Origin: Calditerricola satsumensis
GTDB lineage: Bacteria; Bacillota; Bacilli; Calditerricolales; Calditerricolaceae
Assembly (NCBI RefSeq): GCF_014646935.1
Contig: NZ_BMOF01000012.1
Coordinates: 1 to 46,772 of the forward strand
Length of the DNA stretch: 46,772 nt
Reading direction: 5' to 3'
Positions within the stretch are counted from its first letter, which is position 1, and each line of letters starts with the position of its first letter. Shown in pieces: positions 1 to 8,133 of this stretch. The notes beneath the pieces were generated by a model, which saw only the letters and a list, made by a program, of their open reading frames with translations, ran no database searches and was not told the DNA's origin. A program made the translations under genes and the position numbers.

Positions 1-119
1 AGATTTTCTCGTGAGTGACCGGCTTCACTTCGGTTAGGTTTTTATGTGAGTTGACACGTGACGTTGGGCAATTTGTCACAGAGCCTTCAATTTTCCATCC
101 CCTGCGCCGCCCACCGGGC
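1..119. other. Short intergenic segment before pgi 3' end
   Basis: No gene is supported here. The stretch is AT-richer than what follows and lies just beyond the stop codon of the minus-strand pgi gene. I see no strong hairpin with a T-run that would serve as a pgi terminator. Confidence 0.4.
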
Positions 120-1481
120 TCAGGCCTTCGCCTGCAAACGCTTCAGCAGCGCCTCGCGCCGGGCTTCAAACCCGGGTTTGCCGAGCAGGGCGAACATGTT
201 CTGTTTGTACGCTTCCACGCCGGGCTGGTCAAAGGGGTTGACGCCGAGCAGGTAGCCGCTTGCGCCGCAGGCCTTCTCGAAGAAGTAGACGAGCTCGCCG
301 AACGCGCGCGGTGAAAGCTCCGGCACGCGCAGCACGAGGTTCGGCACGCCGCCGTCGACATGGGCCAGCACGGTGCCCTCAAAGGCGCGCCGGTTCACGT
401 CATGCACGCGCGCGCCGGCGAGGAAGGCCAACCCGCCGCCGTCGGTGCCGTCGTCGGGGATGGTCACGTCGCGGGCCGGGCGCTCAACGAAGACGACCGT
501 CTCGAACAGGTTGCGCCGGCCCTCCTGGATGTATTGCCCCATGGCGTGGAGATCGGTGGTAAACTGCACCGACGCCGGGAAGATCCCCTTGTGGTCCTTC
601 CCTTCGCTTTCCCCAAAGAGCTGCTTCCACCACTCGGCAAAGGTGGCCAGCGACGGCTCGTAGCCGACGAACAGCTCGACGGTGTACCCTTTGCGGTACA
701 GCGCCGTGCGGTACGCGGCGTACTGGTAGGCCGGATTGTCGGCCAGGCGCGGTGTGGCGTAGGCCTCGCGGGCCGCCTGGGCCCCCTCCATCATCGCCGC
801 GATGTCGATGCCGGCCACGGCGATCGGCAGGAGCCCCACCGCCGTCAGCACCGAGTAGCGGCCGCCGATGTCGTCGGGGATGACGAAGGTTTCGTACCCC
901 TCCTCCGTTGCCAGCCGGCGCAGGGCCCCCCGCGCCCTGTCCGTCGTGGCCACGATGCGCCGCCGCGCCACCTCCGGGCCCGCCGTGCGGTAGAGCCAGT
1001 CGCGGATGATGCGGAAGGCGACGGCCGGCTCCGTCGTCGTGCCGGACTTGGAGACGACGTTGACGTAGACCGTCTTGCCCTCCAGCTGATCCAGCAGGTG
1101 CGCCAGGTATGCGCCGGACAGGTGGTGGCCGGCGAAATAGATCTCCGGACCGCCCCGCTTGTCGCGCGGCAGCTGGTTGTAAAACGGAGGGGTCAACATC
1201 TCGATGGCCGCCCGCGCCCCCAAGTACGACCCGCCGATGCCGATCACCACAAAGGCGTCGGCCTCGTCGCGAATGCGCGCCGCCGTCTCCTGGATGCGGG
1301 CAAACTCGTCGCGGTCGTACGCAACGGGCCAGTCGACCCACCCCAAAAAGTCGGCCCCCGGCCCCGTCTTCCGATGGAGCTGGTCGTGGGCCAGCTGCAC
1401 ATACGGCTCCAGGCACGCCAGCTCCCGCTCGGACACAAACGGCCGCACGTGGCGCGGATCAAAGGTGATGGACACGCCCAT
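120..1481 (-). CDS. pgi: Glucose-6-phosphate isomerase
   Basis: Interconverts glucose-6-phosphate and fructose-6-phosphate in cytosolic glycolysis and gluconeogenesis. The product is 453 aa, normal for the Bacillus-type enzyme (about 450). Family motifs are clear: [14 protein letters not shown], a phosphate-binding SKSGTTTEP segment, GESEGKD with the catalytic Glu, [10 protein letters not shown] with the active-site His, and a C-terminal [15 protein letters not shown] segment with the catalytic Lys. The frame is open for a further 155 codons upstream, but that part is low-complexity antisense of acpS. The ATG at 1481 has a good upstream Shine-Dalgarno (AGGGGAGG) and begins the conserved protein. 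It is divergent from acpS. Confidence 0.97.
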   Translation of the reverse strand: MGVSITFDPRHVRPFVSERELACLEPYVQLAHDQLHRKTGPGADFLGWVDWPVAYDRDEFARIQETAARIRDEADAFVVIGIGGSYLGARAAIEMLTPPFYNQLPRDKRGGPEIYFAGHHLSGAYLAHLLDQLEGKTVYVNVVSKSGTTTEPAVAFRIIRDWLYRTAGPEVARRRIVATTDRARGALRRLATEEGYETFVIPDDIGGRYSVLTAVGLLPIAVAGIDIAAMMEGAQAAREAYATPRLADNPAYQYAAYRTALYRKGYTVELFVGYEPSLATFAEWWKQLFGESEGKDHKGIFPASVQFTTDLHAMGQYIQEGRRNLFETVVFVERPARDVTIPDDGTDGGGLAFLAGARVHDVNRRAFEGTVLAHVDGGVPNLVLRVPELSPRAFGELVYFFEKACGASGYLLGVNPFDQPGVEAYKQNMFALLGKPGFEARREALLKRLQAKA

Positions 1482-1562
1482 GCTTGAACCTCCCCTGACG
1501 GAAACTGCACCTTCTTCAGGATGACACGGAAGGTCCTTTCCACGCAAGAAACGGCGGGGATG

Positions 1563-1571
1563 TGGTATGCT
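1563..1571 (+). promoter_or_regulatory. Candidate extended -10 for acpS
   Basis: TGGTATGCT is a TGn-type extended -10 about 46 bp before the acpS GTG start. No convincing -35 is visible. Inferred from sequence only. Confidence 0.3.
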
Positions 1572-1616
1572 CAAGCCAGGTTGACCGCCACATTCCCCGC
1601 AAGCGAGGTGCTCGCC

Positions 1617-2012
1617 GTGCGCATCGGCGTCGACATCGTTGACATCGCCCGCATGCAAGCGCTCGCCGCCGACGAGCGGTTCGTAGCGCGCGTGTTTACC
1701 CCGGCCGAGCGCGCCCTTCTGGACGGCCTTCCGCCGCATCGCCAGGCCGAGGTGCTGGCCGGCCGCTTCGCCGCGAAGGAGGCCGCCGCCAAAGCCCTGG
1801 GCACCGGATTTGCCGGCGGCATCCGTCCCCTTGACATCGAGACGCTGCGTGGCCCCTCCGGCGAGCCGGTGCTGCAGCTTCACGGCGAGGCCCGGCGGCG
1901 GGCGAAAACGCTTGGCCTTCGCCAGTGGCACGTCAGCCTGTCCCACACCCGCGACGTGGCGGTGGCCTTCGTGGTGCTTACCGGTGATACGGTTCCCCGC
2001 GCTGGATCTTGA
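1617..2012 (+). CDS. acpS: Holo-[acyl-carrier-protein] synthase
   Basis: Transfers 4'-phosphopantetheine from CoA to acyl carrier protein, activating it for fatty acid synthesis. The product is 131 aa, the small AcpS type. The N-terminal GVDIVDI carries the Mg-binding Asp (D6) and [10 protein letters not shown] carries the Glu (E55); SLSHT near the C-terminus is the usual third motif. The frame opens about 32 codons earlier, but the GTG at 1617 (SD GAGGTG) starts directly at the conserved domain. Its 3' end overlaps the 3' end of rlmH by 35 bp on the opposite strand. In B. subtilis acpS is elsewhere on the chromosome, so this placement differs. It runs head-on to replication. Confidence 0.95.
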   Translation: MRIGVDIVDIARMQALAADERFVARVFTPAERALLDGLPPHRQAEVLAGRFAAKEAAAKALGTGFAGGIRPLDIETLRGPSGEPVLQLHGEARRRAKTLGLRQWHVSLSHTRDVAVAFVVLTGDTVPRAGS

Positions 2013-2457
2013 ACGCGCGGTACAGCTGTTCGAGAAGGATCAGGCGCACGAGTTGATGCGGAAACGTCATCCGCGACAGGGAGAGGCGCGCATCGGCCCG
2101 CTTCAGCACCGACGGCGACAGGCCCAGCGTGCCGCCGATGACAAAGGCGACCTGGCTTTTCCCGTACGTGGCAAGGCGGGCCAACTCGGCGGCCAGCTCT
2201 TCCGACGACCACATCGCCCCGTCCAGCGCGAGGGCAATGACATAATCATCGGGACGCAGGCGCTCAAGCAAGCGGCGCCCTTCTTTTTCTTTGATTTGCT
2301 CCGCTTCGCGCACCGACAGGCGGTCCGGCACCGGCTCGTCGGGCACTTCGATCAGGCGGAGCGAGGCGTACGGCCGGAGGCGCTTGGCGTATTCGTCCAC
2401 CCCTTCCTTCAGAAACGCCTCCTTCACTTTCCCGACGCTGACCACGGTGATCCGCAT
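1978..2457 (-). CDS. rlmH: 23S rRNA (pseudouridine1915-N3)-methyltransferase RlmH
   Basis: SPOUT-family methyltransferase acting on pseudouridine 1915 of 23S rRNA in 70S ribosomes. The 159-aa product has the same length as B. subtilis RlmH. Visible motifs are [13 protein letters not shown] at the N-terminus, the SAM-binding [10 protein letters not shown], the [13 protein letters not shown] knot segment, and the family-typical end [16 protein letters not shown] 2457 is chosen over a TTG three codons upstream because it aligns with the family N-terminus and follows GAGGAAGGGG. The 3' end overlaps acpS by 35 bp, convergently. Confidence 0.97.
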   Translation of the reverse strand: MRITVVSVGKVKEAFLKEGVDEYAKRLRPYASLRLIEVPDEPVPDRLSVREAEQIKEKEGRRLLERLRPDDYVIALALDGAMWSSEELAAELARLATYGKSQVAFVIGGTLGLSPSVLKRADARLSLSRMTFPHQLVRLILLEQLYRAFKIQRGEPYHR

Positions 2458-2535
2458 GGGCGCCAATCCCCTTCCTCTGCGCAGGGAGGATTCACAAAAA
2501 AACCTTCGAAGAATTTTTACAAGCAGATTACGTGA

Positions 2536-2564
2536 TTGAAATCTGTATGTGTTTTACTTAAAAA
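2536..2564 (+). promoter_or_regulatory. Promoter of the SCP-LysM gene
   Basis: TTGAAA (2536-2541) and TAAAAA (2559-2564) are separated by 17 bp in an unusually AT-rich stretch, about 30 bp before the start codon. This resembles a sigma-A promoter. Inferred. Confidence 0.45.
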
Positions 2565-2594
2565 TGTGGGAATCACATCCTAGGAGGGGAAAAA

Positions 2595-3263
2595 ATGCGT
2601 TTTCGAATGCGACGGATTTCCTTCGTCCTGTTGGGCATCGTCGCCCTCTTCGCCCTGCCGCTCGCGGCGGCCGCGGCCACGCCGGAGCAAGAGGTCGTCA
2701 ATTTGGTCAACGCGGAACGGGCCAAGGTGGGGCTTCCTCCGCTCGCCCACGACGCGCAGCTCAGCAGGATCGCCCGGATCAAAGCCCAGGACATGTACCG
2801 CAATCATTACTTCTCCCATTATTCCCCGACGTACGGCTCCCCGTTTGACATGCTGAAGCGGTTCGGCGTCTCGTACGCGTACGCGGGCGAAAACATCGCC
2901 AAAGGATATCCGGACGCCCAATCGGTGATGGCCGGTTGGATGGGAAGTGCCGGCCATCGGCAAAACATCCTCCATCCGGCGTACGACCGCATCGGGGTGG
3001 CCCACTATAACGGGATCTGGGTGCAGCTGTTTACCGGGGACGGCAAGGCCGGGCAATACGGCTCGTCCCACGTCGTCCAGAAGCTCGCGCCCCTAAGCGG
3101 GAAACCGGCGGTCGTGCCGTACACCGTCAAACGGGGCGACACGCTGTACCGCATCGCCCTTGCGTACCGCATTCCGCTCGCCAAGCTGATCGCCGCCAAC
3201 CCGCAACTCCAAAACCCCAATCTGATTTACGTTGGACAAACCGTCTACGTGCCCGTACGGTAA
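2595..3263 (+). CDS. Secreted SCP/CAP-domain protein with C-terminal LysM
   Basis: Predicted exported cell-wall protein of 222 aa. Residues 1-29 form a signal peptide (basic MRFRMRR, hydrophobic core, AAAA cleavage region). Residues 33-147 are a bacterial YkwD-type SCP/CAP domain with HYFSHYSP, AGENIA and GHRQNIL motifs. Residues 175-220 form one LysM (YTVKRGDTLYRIA ... YVGQTVYVP) that should bind peptidoglycan. The start is fixed by a strong SD (AGGAGGGG). Bacillus relatives often carry the SCP domain at the C-terminus, so this order is reversed. Function is unproven; related proteins are found in cell walls and spores. It is monocistronic, with its own promoter and terminator. Confidence 0.9.
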   Translation: MRFRMRRISFVLLGIVALFALPLAAAAATPEQEVVNLVNAERAKVGLPPLAHDAQLSRIARIKAQDMYRNHYFSHYSPTYGSPFDMLKRFGVSYAYAGENIAKGYPDAQSVMAGWMGSAGHRQNILHPAYDRIGVAHYNGIWVQLFTGDGKAGQYGSSHVVQKLAPLSGKPAVVPYTVKRGDTLYRIALAYRIPLAKLIAANPQLQNPNLIYVGQTVYVPVR

Positions 3264-3269
3264 CACCCC

Positions 3270-3303
3270 GCGGTGAGCAGAATCCCCCTGCTCACCGCTT
3301 TTC
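3270..3303. terminator. Rho-independent terminator between convergent genes
   Basis: A perfect 11-bp stem (GCGGTGAGCAG, 3270-3280, with its complement 3288-3298) and 7-nt loop is followed by a T-run on the plus strand. It ends the SCP-LysM transcript and overlaps the end of the convergent minus-strand gene. Confidence 0.85.
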
Positions 3304-3537
3304 CGTTTCTTCTCCCGGTTTGGCGTCTTCACCCGTCGGCGGCGCCCACACCACATAGGTGGCCACGCGGCCGCAATAGCGACAGGCGCGCTTGACGATC
3401 TCCGGCATCCCGCGCACCTGCGCCACATGGTGCACGTCGTCGATATGGGGCGCCACCTGCTGATGGTCAACGGCGTCGTCGAGGGCCTGCTCCACGTGTT
3501 CCGGACAGCAAAGGATCCACACCCGAACCGTTTCCAT
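3292..3537 (-). CDS. CxxH/CxxC small protein (BA_5709-like)
   Basis: Small 81-aa protein resembling the CxxH/CxxC family found next to htrA and rlmH in Bacillus genomes. Residues 11-14 give CPEH and residues 52-55 give CRYC, the paired motif that names the family and suggests a zinc or metal site. Between them is a His/Asp-rich stretch (DDVHHVAQV). The ATG at 3537 follows GGGAGG. The biochemical role is unknown. Its position just after htrA in the same direction supports the assignment, although an htrA terminator separates them. The C-terminus ends in a charged, probably disordered tail. Confidence 0.8.
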   Translation of the reverse strand: METVRVWILCCPEHVEQALDDAVDHQQVAPHIDDVHHVAQVRGMPEIVKRACRYCGRVATYVVWAPPTGEDAKPGEETEKR

Positions 3538-3576
3538 CGCCTCCCGTTCCCTCCTTCCCGCAACCGCCTGCAGGGG

Positions 3577-3605
3577 AAAGAAAAGGCCAGGGGAACCCCC
3601 TGACC
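3577..3605 (-). terminator. htrA terminator
   Basis: On the minus strand a 9-bp stem (arms 3597-3605 and 3585-3593, one G-T pair) with a 3-nt loop is followed by TTTTCTTT. It lies 36 bp beyond the htrA stop. Confidence 0.75.
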
Positions 3606-3640
3606 CTTGCAGCCGGTTCGCCGGCTAGCCGAGCGCCCGC

Positions 3641-4846
3641 TTAGGACTGCGGGTCACGCATCAGTTTAACCTCCACGGTCTTTTCCAATCCGCCGCGGTA
3701 CACGGTCACCCGGACCGTGTCCCCCGGGCGCTTGTGCTTGTACAGGTATTTGCGCAGTTGCGCCGCATTCTCGATCTTCTGGTCGTCCAGCTTCACAATG
3801 ACATCATACTGCTTGAGCCCCGCGCGCGCGGCCGGGCCCATCGGCGGAAGATCGAGGATGATGACGCCGTACTCCACGTCCGGCGGCAAGTACAGCGGAT
3901 CGTCGTGCCAGTACTCCGACGGGACCGACGCCACGTCGCGGATCTGCACGCCGAGATACGCGCGCTGGGGTTTGCCGTGCCGCACGAGGTCGTGCAGCAC
4001 CGGCTCGGCGTCGTTGATGGGGATGGAAAAGCCCAGGCCCTCGACGCCGGGAGCCGAGATCTTCGCGCTGTTGATGCCGATCACCTGGCCGCTTATGTTG
4101 ACGAGCGGCCCCCCGCTGTTCCCCTGGTTGATGGCCGCGTCGGTTTGGATCACGTCCAGCTCCCAGTCGACCTGGTTGTCGCCGTTGACATCCCGCGGAA
4201 CCGTGCGGTGGGTCGAGCTGATGATGCCCGCGGTCACCGAGCGGGCAAACGCCAGCCCCAAGGGATTGCCGATGGCAATGGCCGGCTCGCCGACGCGCAG
4301 GTCGTCGGAGTTGCCAAATTGGGCCACGGCCTCGACCCCGTCGTCCGGGATTTCCAACACCGCCAGATCCATAAACGGATCGACGCCGAGCAGCTTGACG
4401 TCCCGCACCCGCGCACCGTTCGGCAAGACCACCTCCAGACGGCCTTCCCCGTTGGCGGCGGTCTCCACCACGTGGTAGTTCGTGGCGATGCGCGCGCGTC
4501 CGCTTACCCGTTCAAAGACAAAGCCCGATCCCACTTCCCGATCGACGCTTTGCGCCAACCAAAAATTCTCCTGAACGGTGACCACCCCGACAACCGCCTT
4601 CTCCACCTTGGCCACGGCGTCGGCGATGGCCGTGTTGACGTCCACGTTGATCGTGCGATGTTCAGACGGACCAGAAGGGGCGGGCGAGGTGTCGCCGATG
4701 GGAGCGGGCTGGAGCGGTCCCCACCCCGCCGCCACGAGTCCGAAAAACACCACCAATCCTCCGGCGATGCCCGACAACAACGAAAGCCACAGCGAAACAC
4801 CCCGACGACGCGGCGGGGTGGAAAACCCGTCGTCGTAAAAGCCCAT
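3641..4846 (-). CDS. htrA: Membrane-anchored HtrA/DegP-type serine protease
   Basis: Envelope quality-control protease. The 401-aa product has a short cytoplasmic N-terminus, one membrane segment (about residues 18-42), a trypsin-like domain and a C-terminal PDZ domain (about 300-395). The catalytic triad reads H125 (TNYHVVE), D160 (FMDLAVLEI) and S244 (QGNSGGPLV). The start at 4846 fits GGAGG with 8-nt spacing; an ATG two codons upstream overlaps the SD. It is the usual neighbour of walJ (yyxA in B. subtilis), but here a plus-strand ORF sits between them, and it appears to have its own promoter. Confidence 0.96.
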   Translation of the reverse strand: MGFYDDGFSTPPRRRGVSLWLSLLSGIAGGLVVFFGLVAAGWGPLQPAPIGDTSPAPSGPSEHRTINVDVNTAIADAVAKVEKAVVGVVTVQENFWLAQSVDREVGSGFVFERVSGRARIATNYHVVETAANGEGRLEVVLPNGARVRDVKLLGVDPFMDLAVLEIPDDGVEAVAQFGNSDDLRVGEPAIAIGNPLGLAFARSVTAGIISSTHRTVPRDVNGDNQVDWELDVIQTDAAINQGNSGGPLVNISGQVIGINSAKISAPGVEGLGFSIPINDAEPVLHDLVRHGKPQRAYLGVQIRDVASVPSEYWHDDPLYLPPDVEYGVIILDLPPMGPAARAGLKQYDVIVKLDDQKIENAAQLRKYLYKHKRPGDTVRVTVYRGGLEKTVEVKLMRDPQS

Positions 4847-4930
4847 CGCCATCACCTCCACACAGCGCCCCGACAAGCGCGTCCGCGCATGGACGCGCCT
4901 GACGAGGTATGCGCGATCCTCCTCGCGGCA

Positions 4931-4967
4931 ATGCTGGGAGTGTATCCGTTCCAGCATCATTGTACCA
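4931..4967 (-). promoter_or_regulatory. Candidate htrA promoter with overlapping inverted repeat
   Basis: On the minus strand, TGGTACAAT (4959-4967) is an extended -10. Directly downstream, at the predicted start of transcription, lies the perfect inverted repeat ATGCTGG (4931-4937) and CCAGCAT (4951-4957) with a 13-nt spacer. This is a plausible operator for htrA and perhaps for the divergent ORF at 4997. Both calls are inferred from pattern. Confidence 0.4.
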
Positions 4968-4996
4968 TTCCGTTTTGGTCCCGAGGAGGTCTCTCC

Positions 4997-5245
4997 ATGC
5001 GCAACGTGACGCTGCACGATGTCCATGTCCTGGCCCGTCTGGCCGACCTGAAAGAGGACCTTTACCAGCAAACCCTGCTCGTGACGGCGCTCATCGCGCT
5101 GCTCACCGAAAAGGGGATTCTGCGCGAGGGCGAACTGCACCAAACGTGCCAACAACTGGAGCAGGAGCTTATGGCCGAGCTGCCGGCGCTTCGCCCAGAT
5201 CATCCAGGCGCGTGGGACGATCAAAATACGTATCGTGCAACGTGA
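4997..5245 (+). CDS. Unrecognised small acidic helical protein
   Basis: An 82-aa ORF that I do not recognise. It has an excellent ribosome binding site (CGAGGAGG, 8-nt spacing) and an ATG, and it is divergent from htrA. The product is Leu/Glu-rich and should be largely alpha-helical (LARLADLKEDLYQQTLL ... QQLEQELMAEL), perhaps a short coiled coil. There is no signal peptide, membrane segment or Cys pair. The last 77 bp overlap the 3' end of walJ on the opposite strand, and the C-terminal part there is Pro/Asp-rich. The SD, length and composition support a real gene; function is unknown. Confidence 0.65.
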   Translation: MRNVTLHDVHVLARLADLKEDLYQQTLLVTALIALLTEKGILREGELHQTCQQLEQELMAELPALRPDHPGAWDDQNTYRAT

Positions 5246-5981
5246 GGTCCTCACCGACGCGCAGCCCGTTCTCCTCCAAAATGGCCTGCACCGTCAAGCG
5301 GGCCAGCTCCATCAGGTTGTTGTCGCGGCTCAAGTGGGCCAAGTACACCTTGGGGCGCTCGCCGCCGATGATCTCCGCCAGGGCCTCTCCGCAGTCGTCG
5401 TTGGACAGGTGGCCAACGTCGCTCAAAATGCGCCGCTTCACGCTCCACGGATAGGGCCCCATGCGCAACATCTCCACGTCGTGGTTGGCTTCGAAGATGT
5501 ACACGTCGGAGCCGGCCACTTTTTCTTTGATGCGGCTTGAGACATAGCCCAAATCCGTGGTCAGGCTCAGCTTTTGCTCCCCGTGATAAAAGCAAAAGCC
5601 GACGGGTTCCGCCGCGTCGTGCGACACGCCATACGACTCGACGAACAGATCCCCAAACTGGAGCACCTCGCCCGTCTCAAAGACGCGGCGCTGTTCGGGT
5701 CGAAGCGGTCCCAGCGCATCCCCGAGGGCCTCCCACGTGGCCGCATTGGCATAGACCGGCAGGTTGTACCGCCGGGCCAGTACGCCAACCCCCTTGACGT
5801 GATCGGCATGCTCGTGCGTGATGAGAATGGCATCCAGCGACGCCGGAGAGATGCGCACCTCTTGAAGCGCCGCCTCGATTTGCTTCCCGCTGAGCCCCGC
5901 ATCAACGAGCAGATGAGCCCGTGAGGTTCCCACAACCAGCGCGTTGCCCGTGCTGCCGCTGGCCAAGATGGAATAACGCAT
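5169..5981 (-). CDS. walJ: WalJ/YycJ metallo-beta-lactamase-fold hydrolase
   Basis: Last gene of the walRKHIJ operon. The 270-aa product is an MBL-fold protein with the metal motif THEHADH at residues 55-61, the preceding LLVDAGLS strand, and later SLTTDLGYVS, FEANHD and LSDVGHLSN segments that supply further ligands. The family is reported to have nuclease or hydrolase activity affecting coordination of replication and cell division. It follows walI after 42 bp, and its stop lies 77 bp inside the opposite-strand ORF at 4997-5245. Confidence 0.95.
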   Translation of the reverse strand: MRYSILASGSTGNALVVGTSRAHLLVDAGLSGKQIEAALQEVRISPASLDAILITHEHADHVKGVGVLARRYNLPVYANAATWEALGDALGPLRPEQRRVFETGEVLQFGDLFVESYGVSHDAAEPVGFCFYHGEQKLSLTTDLGYVSSRIKEKVAGSDVYIFEANHDVEMLRMGPYPWSVKRRILSDVGHLSNDDCGEALAEIIGGERPKVYLAHLSRDNNLMELARLTVQAILEENGLRVGEDLTLHDTYFDRPTRLDDLGEAPAARP

Positions 5982-6023
5982 CCCCGCCTCCTCCCGTCCC
6001 TTGTCCCATTGTCTCTTCCTCCA

Positions 6024-6809
6024 TTATTTCAAGAGCAAGGACGCCCGTTCAAGAGACGACGGGCGCTCCACGCCGCCGGTGATGGCGTTGACGTAATAAA
6101 CGCGGCCGGAAGCCACGATGCGCCACACGGGCAGGAGGGCCTGCTCCTCTAGCCCGGTCGGATAGCCGGTGTACCCGAGCTCGACGCGCCGGACGACGGC
6201 GCCCGGGGGGAGCAACCCGTTCCGGACGAGGGTAAAGAGCGCGGCCTGCGGCGGAACCGCCGGATACGCGAGCCCCATTTGCCGCACTTCGGCATACCGC
6301 TGCACATAGCTGCGCAGATAGCCGTTTGCCACGTTCACCTCCACGGTGACGTCAAACAGCGGCAAATGGTTGACCGTCTGCACGAACACGTGCTTGTCGC
6401 CTTGCGATTGCACCGGGTCGTACCGGTATTCCGGAAAGCGGAACACCTCGTCGGCCAGGCGTTCGGCGACCGCGTCGGGATGCGGGTTCGAGACGCGCAG
6501 CGCGCGCTTCCACACGGCCAACAGCAAGCCCTGGTGCTCCCACACCCGTTTGCCGCTGGCGCGAACCACCCCCAGGTCATACGGCGAGCGGACGTACAAC
6601 ACGGCGACGTTGGGCACCGTCTCGGGAAGCGGCGCCTCGACGCGAACCTTCCACTGCGCCAGCAGGTTGCGCGTGGCCTCTTCCGCCGCATCGGCGCGCG
6701 ATGCGAACGGTTCCCCCAGGACGCGCACATGATACACCTCGTAGCCGAGGAAAAGGTCGAGCAGGAAAAAGGCGACGATGAGCAGCGTTTTCGCCCTACT
6801 CCAATCCAT
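6024..6809 (-). CDS. walI: WalI/YycI regulatory protein
   Basis: Membrane-anchored regulator of the WalK histidine kinase. The 261-aa product has one N-terminal transmembrane helix (about residues 8-26, LLIVAFFLLDLFLGYEVYH) and an extracellular YycI-type domain with the NPHPDAVAERL and NGYLRSYVQ segments. In B. subtilis WalI acts with WalH and WalK in a membrane complex that restrains kinase activity. The start codon overlaps the end of walH by 14 bp, implying translational coupling. Confidence 0.93.
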   Translation of the reverse strand: MDWSRAKTLLIVAFFLLDLFLGYEVYHVRVLGEPFASRADAAEEATRNLLAQWKVRVEAPLPETVPNVAVLYVRSPYDLGVVRASGKRVWEHQGLLLAVWKRALRVSNPHPDAVAERLADEVFRFPEYRYDPVQSQGDKHVFVQTVNHLPLFDVTVEVNVANGYLRSYVQRYAEVRQMGLAYPAVPPQAALFTLVRNGLLPPGAVVRRVELGYTGYPTGLEEQALLPVWRIVASGRVYYVNAITGGVERPSSLERASLLLK

Positions 6810-8133
6810 GGTGCACCCGCCTCGTTTCCGTCTCTCGACCCACGAGCAGCATCTCGCCGGTCGTTCGCTCCACCAGCCACACCGGCGTCAGGTCGACAAA
6901 GGGGTCGCGATAGCGGCAGAGGTAGGCCAGGCTCAACCGTTCGATGTCCCGGACCGGGATGTTCCACGCTCCAAGCTGCCGCAGGACATCGGCCGCATCG
7001 GGCAGCGTCAGCGTCTCGTGCCCCACGTAGCGTTCCAGGCGCACCGTTGAACGGGTGTACGTGCGGACACCGCTGCCCCACACCTCCAGCTCCATGCGCC
7101 CCACGTCGCGCCCCTCCGGCCCCACCAACGGATACCCATTCAGGTATTCGCGGAAGCGCACCTGCTGGCGCCCGTCCTCCCCTCGCGTCAGCCGAACCAG
7201 AACGAAGGATCCGGTCCAGCCGCCATGGCGGTTGACGAACTGCACGGCCATGGACAGACCGTCGGAGGGTCGGATCGCCGTCGGGTTGACGGTCCCGTCG
7301 TAATAGGCGAGGAGATGGTCTTTCCCCGCCGTTTGCACCGTCCGATGACCATCGGTGTAGACCATCCGGCCGTCCGCCTCGCGCCCGGAACGGATCAGCT
7401 TCGGGTTGACAAACAGCGACTGCACAAAGGCGAAATCGGGAATCGCGCGGTACTCGTAGCGGAGCTGCCGCACGCGCTGGGGACCGGCCGGAACGTACAG
7501 CACGCGGGCCAGCTCGTCGCGCCCCGGCACCGACGCGATCGGCACCGTTTCGACACGCAGGAGGATGCGCCCCATCTTCAGGTAGGTGTCCAGCTGCTGG
7601 GTGGTCAGGGTCGGCCGGGCCGCCACCGCCTTGCCGAGCGCTTCCGACACCAGGTAGGCGCGCGGCACCCCCTCCCCGTCGCGATAGACCGCGATCCGCC
7701 GCACCGTGGGGAGGATCCGCGCAAGCTCCCCCGTGTCGGCCACGATCTGCTCGAGAAGGGCAACGGGAATCTCGCTCCCAAAGACCAGCTCAATCCCCCT
7801 TCCGCGCCGCGCATACGCTTCCCACACGGATCGGGTATAATGCTCCCGTGCCAAGGGCTGGAAGGACCATTCGCGCAGGCGCGCGGCGATGACCCCGTGC
7901 ACCGGCGTCCCCGGGTACGCGACGGTGTGCGTGCCGTCACCATGGTGAAACACCACTTCGACCGGCGTGACGACGTCGAAGAGCTCCCGTGCCTCGCCGA
8001 TGGACGCGAATGAGGCGTACGTTTCCCGCTCAATGGGCAGCGAAGGCGGGGGCGCGTTCCACAACAACCCGGACAGGGCCACGCTTAGCGCCACGAGGAC
8101 GGCCAGCACGGCCGTCTTAAGCCGTTCCCGCAT
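6796..8133 (-). CDS. walH: WalH/YycH regulatory protein
   Basis: The 445-aa product has an N-terminal membrane anchor (about residues 6-24, VLAVLVALSVALSGLLW) followed by a large extracellular YycH domain. With WalI it modulates WalK. ATG 8133 is preferred over an in-frame upstream start because GAGGAGG lies just upstream and it begins the membrane anchor (MRERLKTAVLA). It overlaps walK by 17 bp and walI by 14 bp, so the three are tightly coupled. Confidence 0.93.
   Translation of the reverse strand: MRERLKTAVLAVLVALSVALSGLLWNAPPPSLPIERETYASFASIGEARELFDVVTPVEVVFHHGDGTHTVAYPGTPVHGVIAARLREWSFQPLAREHYTRSVWEAYARRGRGIELVFGSEIPVALLEQIVADTGELARILPTVRRIAVYRDGEGVPRAYLVSEALGKAVAARPTLTTQQLDTYLKMGRILLRVETVPIASVPGRDELARVLYVPAGPQRVRQLRYEYRAIPDFAFVQSLFVNPKLIRSGREADGRMVYTDGHRTVQTAGKDHLLAYYDGTVNPTAIRPSDGLSMAVQFVNRHGGWTGSFVLVRLTRGEDGRQQVRFREYLNGYPLVGPEGRDVGRMELEVWGSGVRTYTRSTVRLERYVGHETLTLPDAADVLRQLGAWNIPVRDIERLSLAYLCRYRDPFVDLTPVWLVERTTGEMLLVGRETETRRVHHGLE

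Noticed and set aside
1482-1946. 155-codon N-terminal extension of pgi
   Set aside because: Not similar to the isomerase family, antisense to acpS, and the ATG at 1481 has a proper SD.
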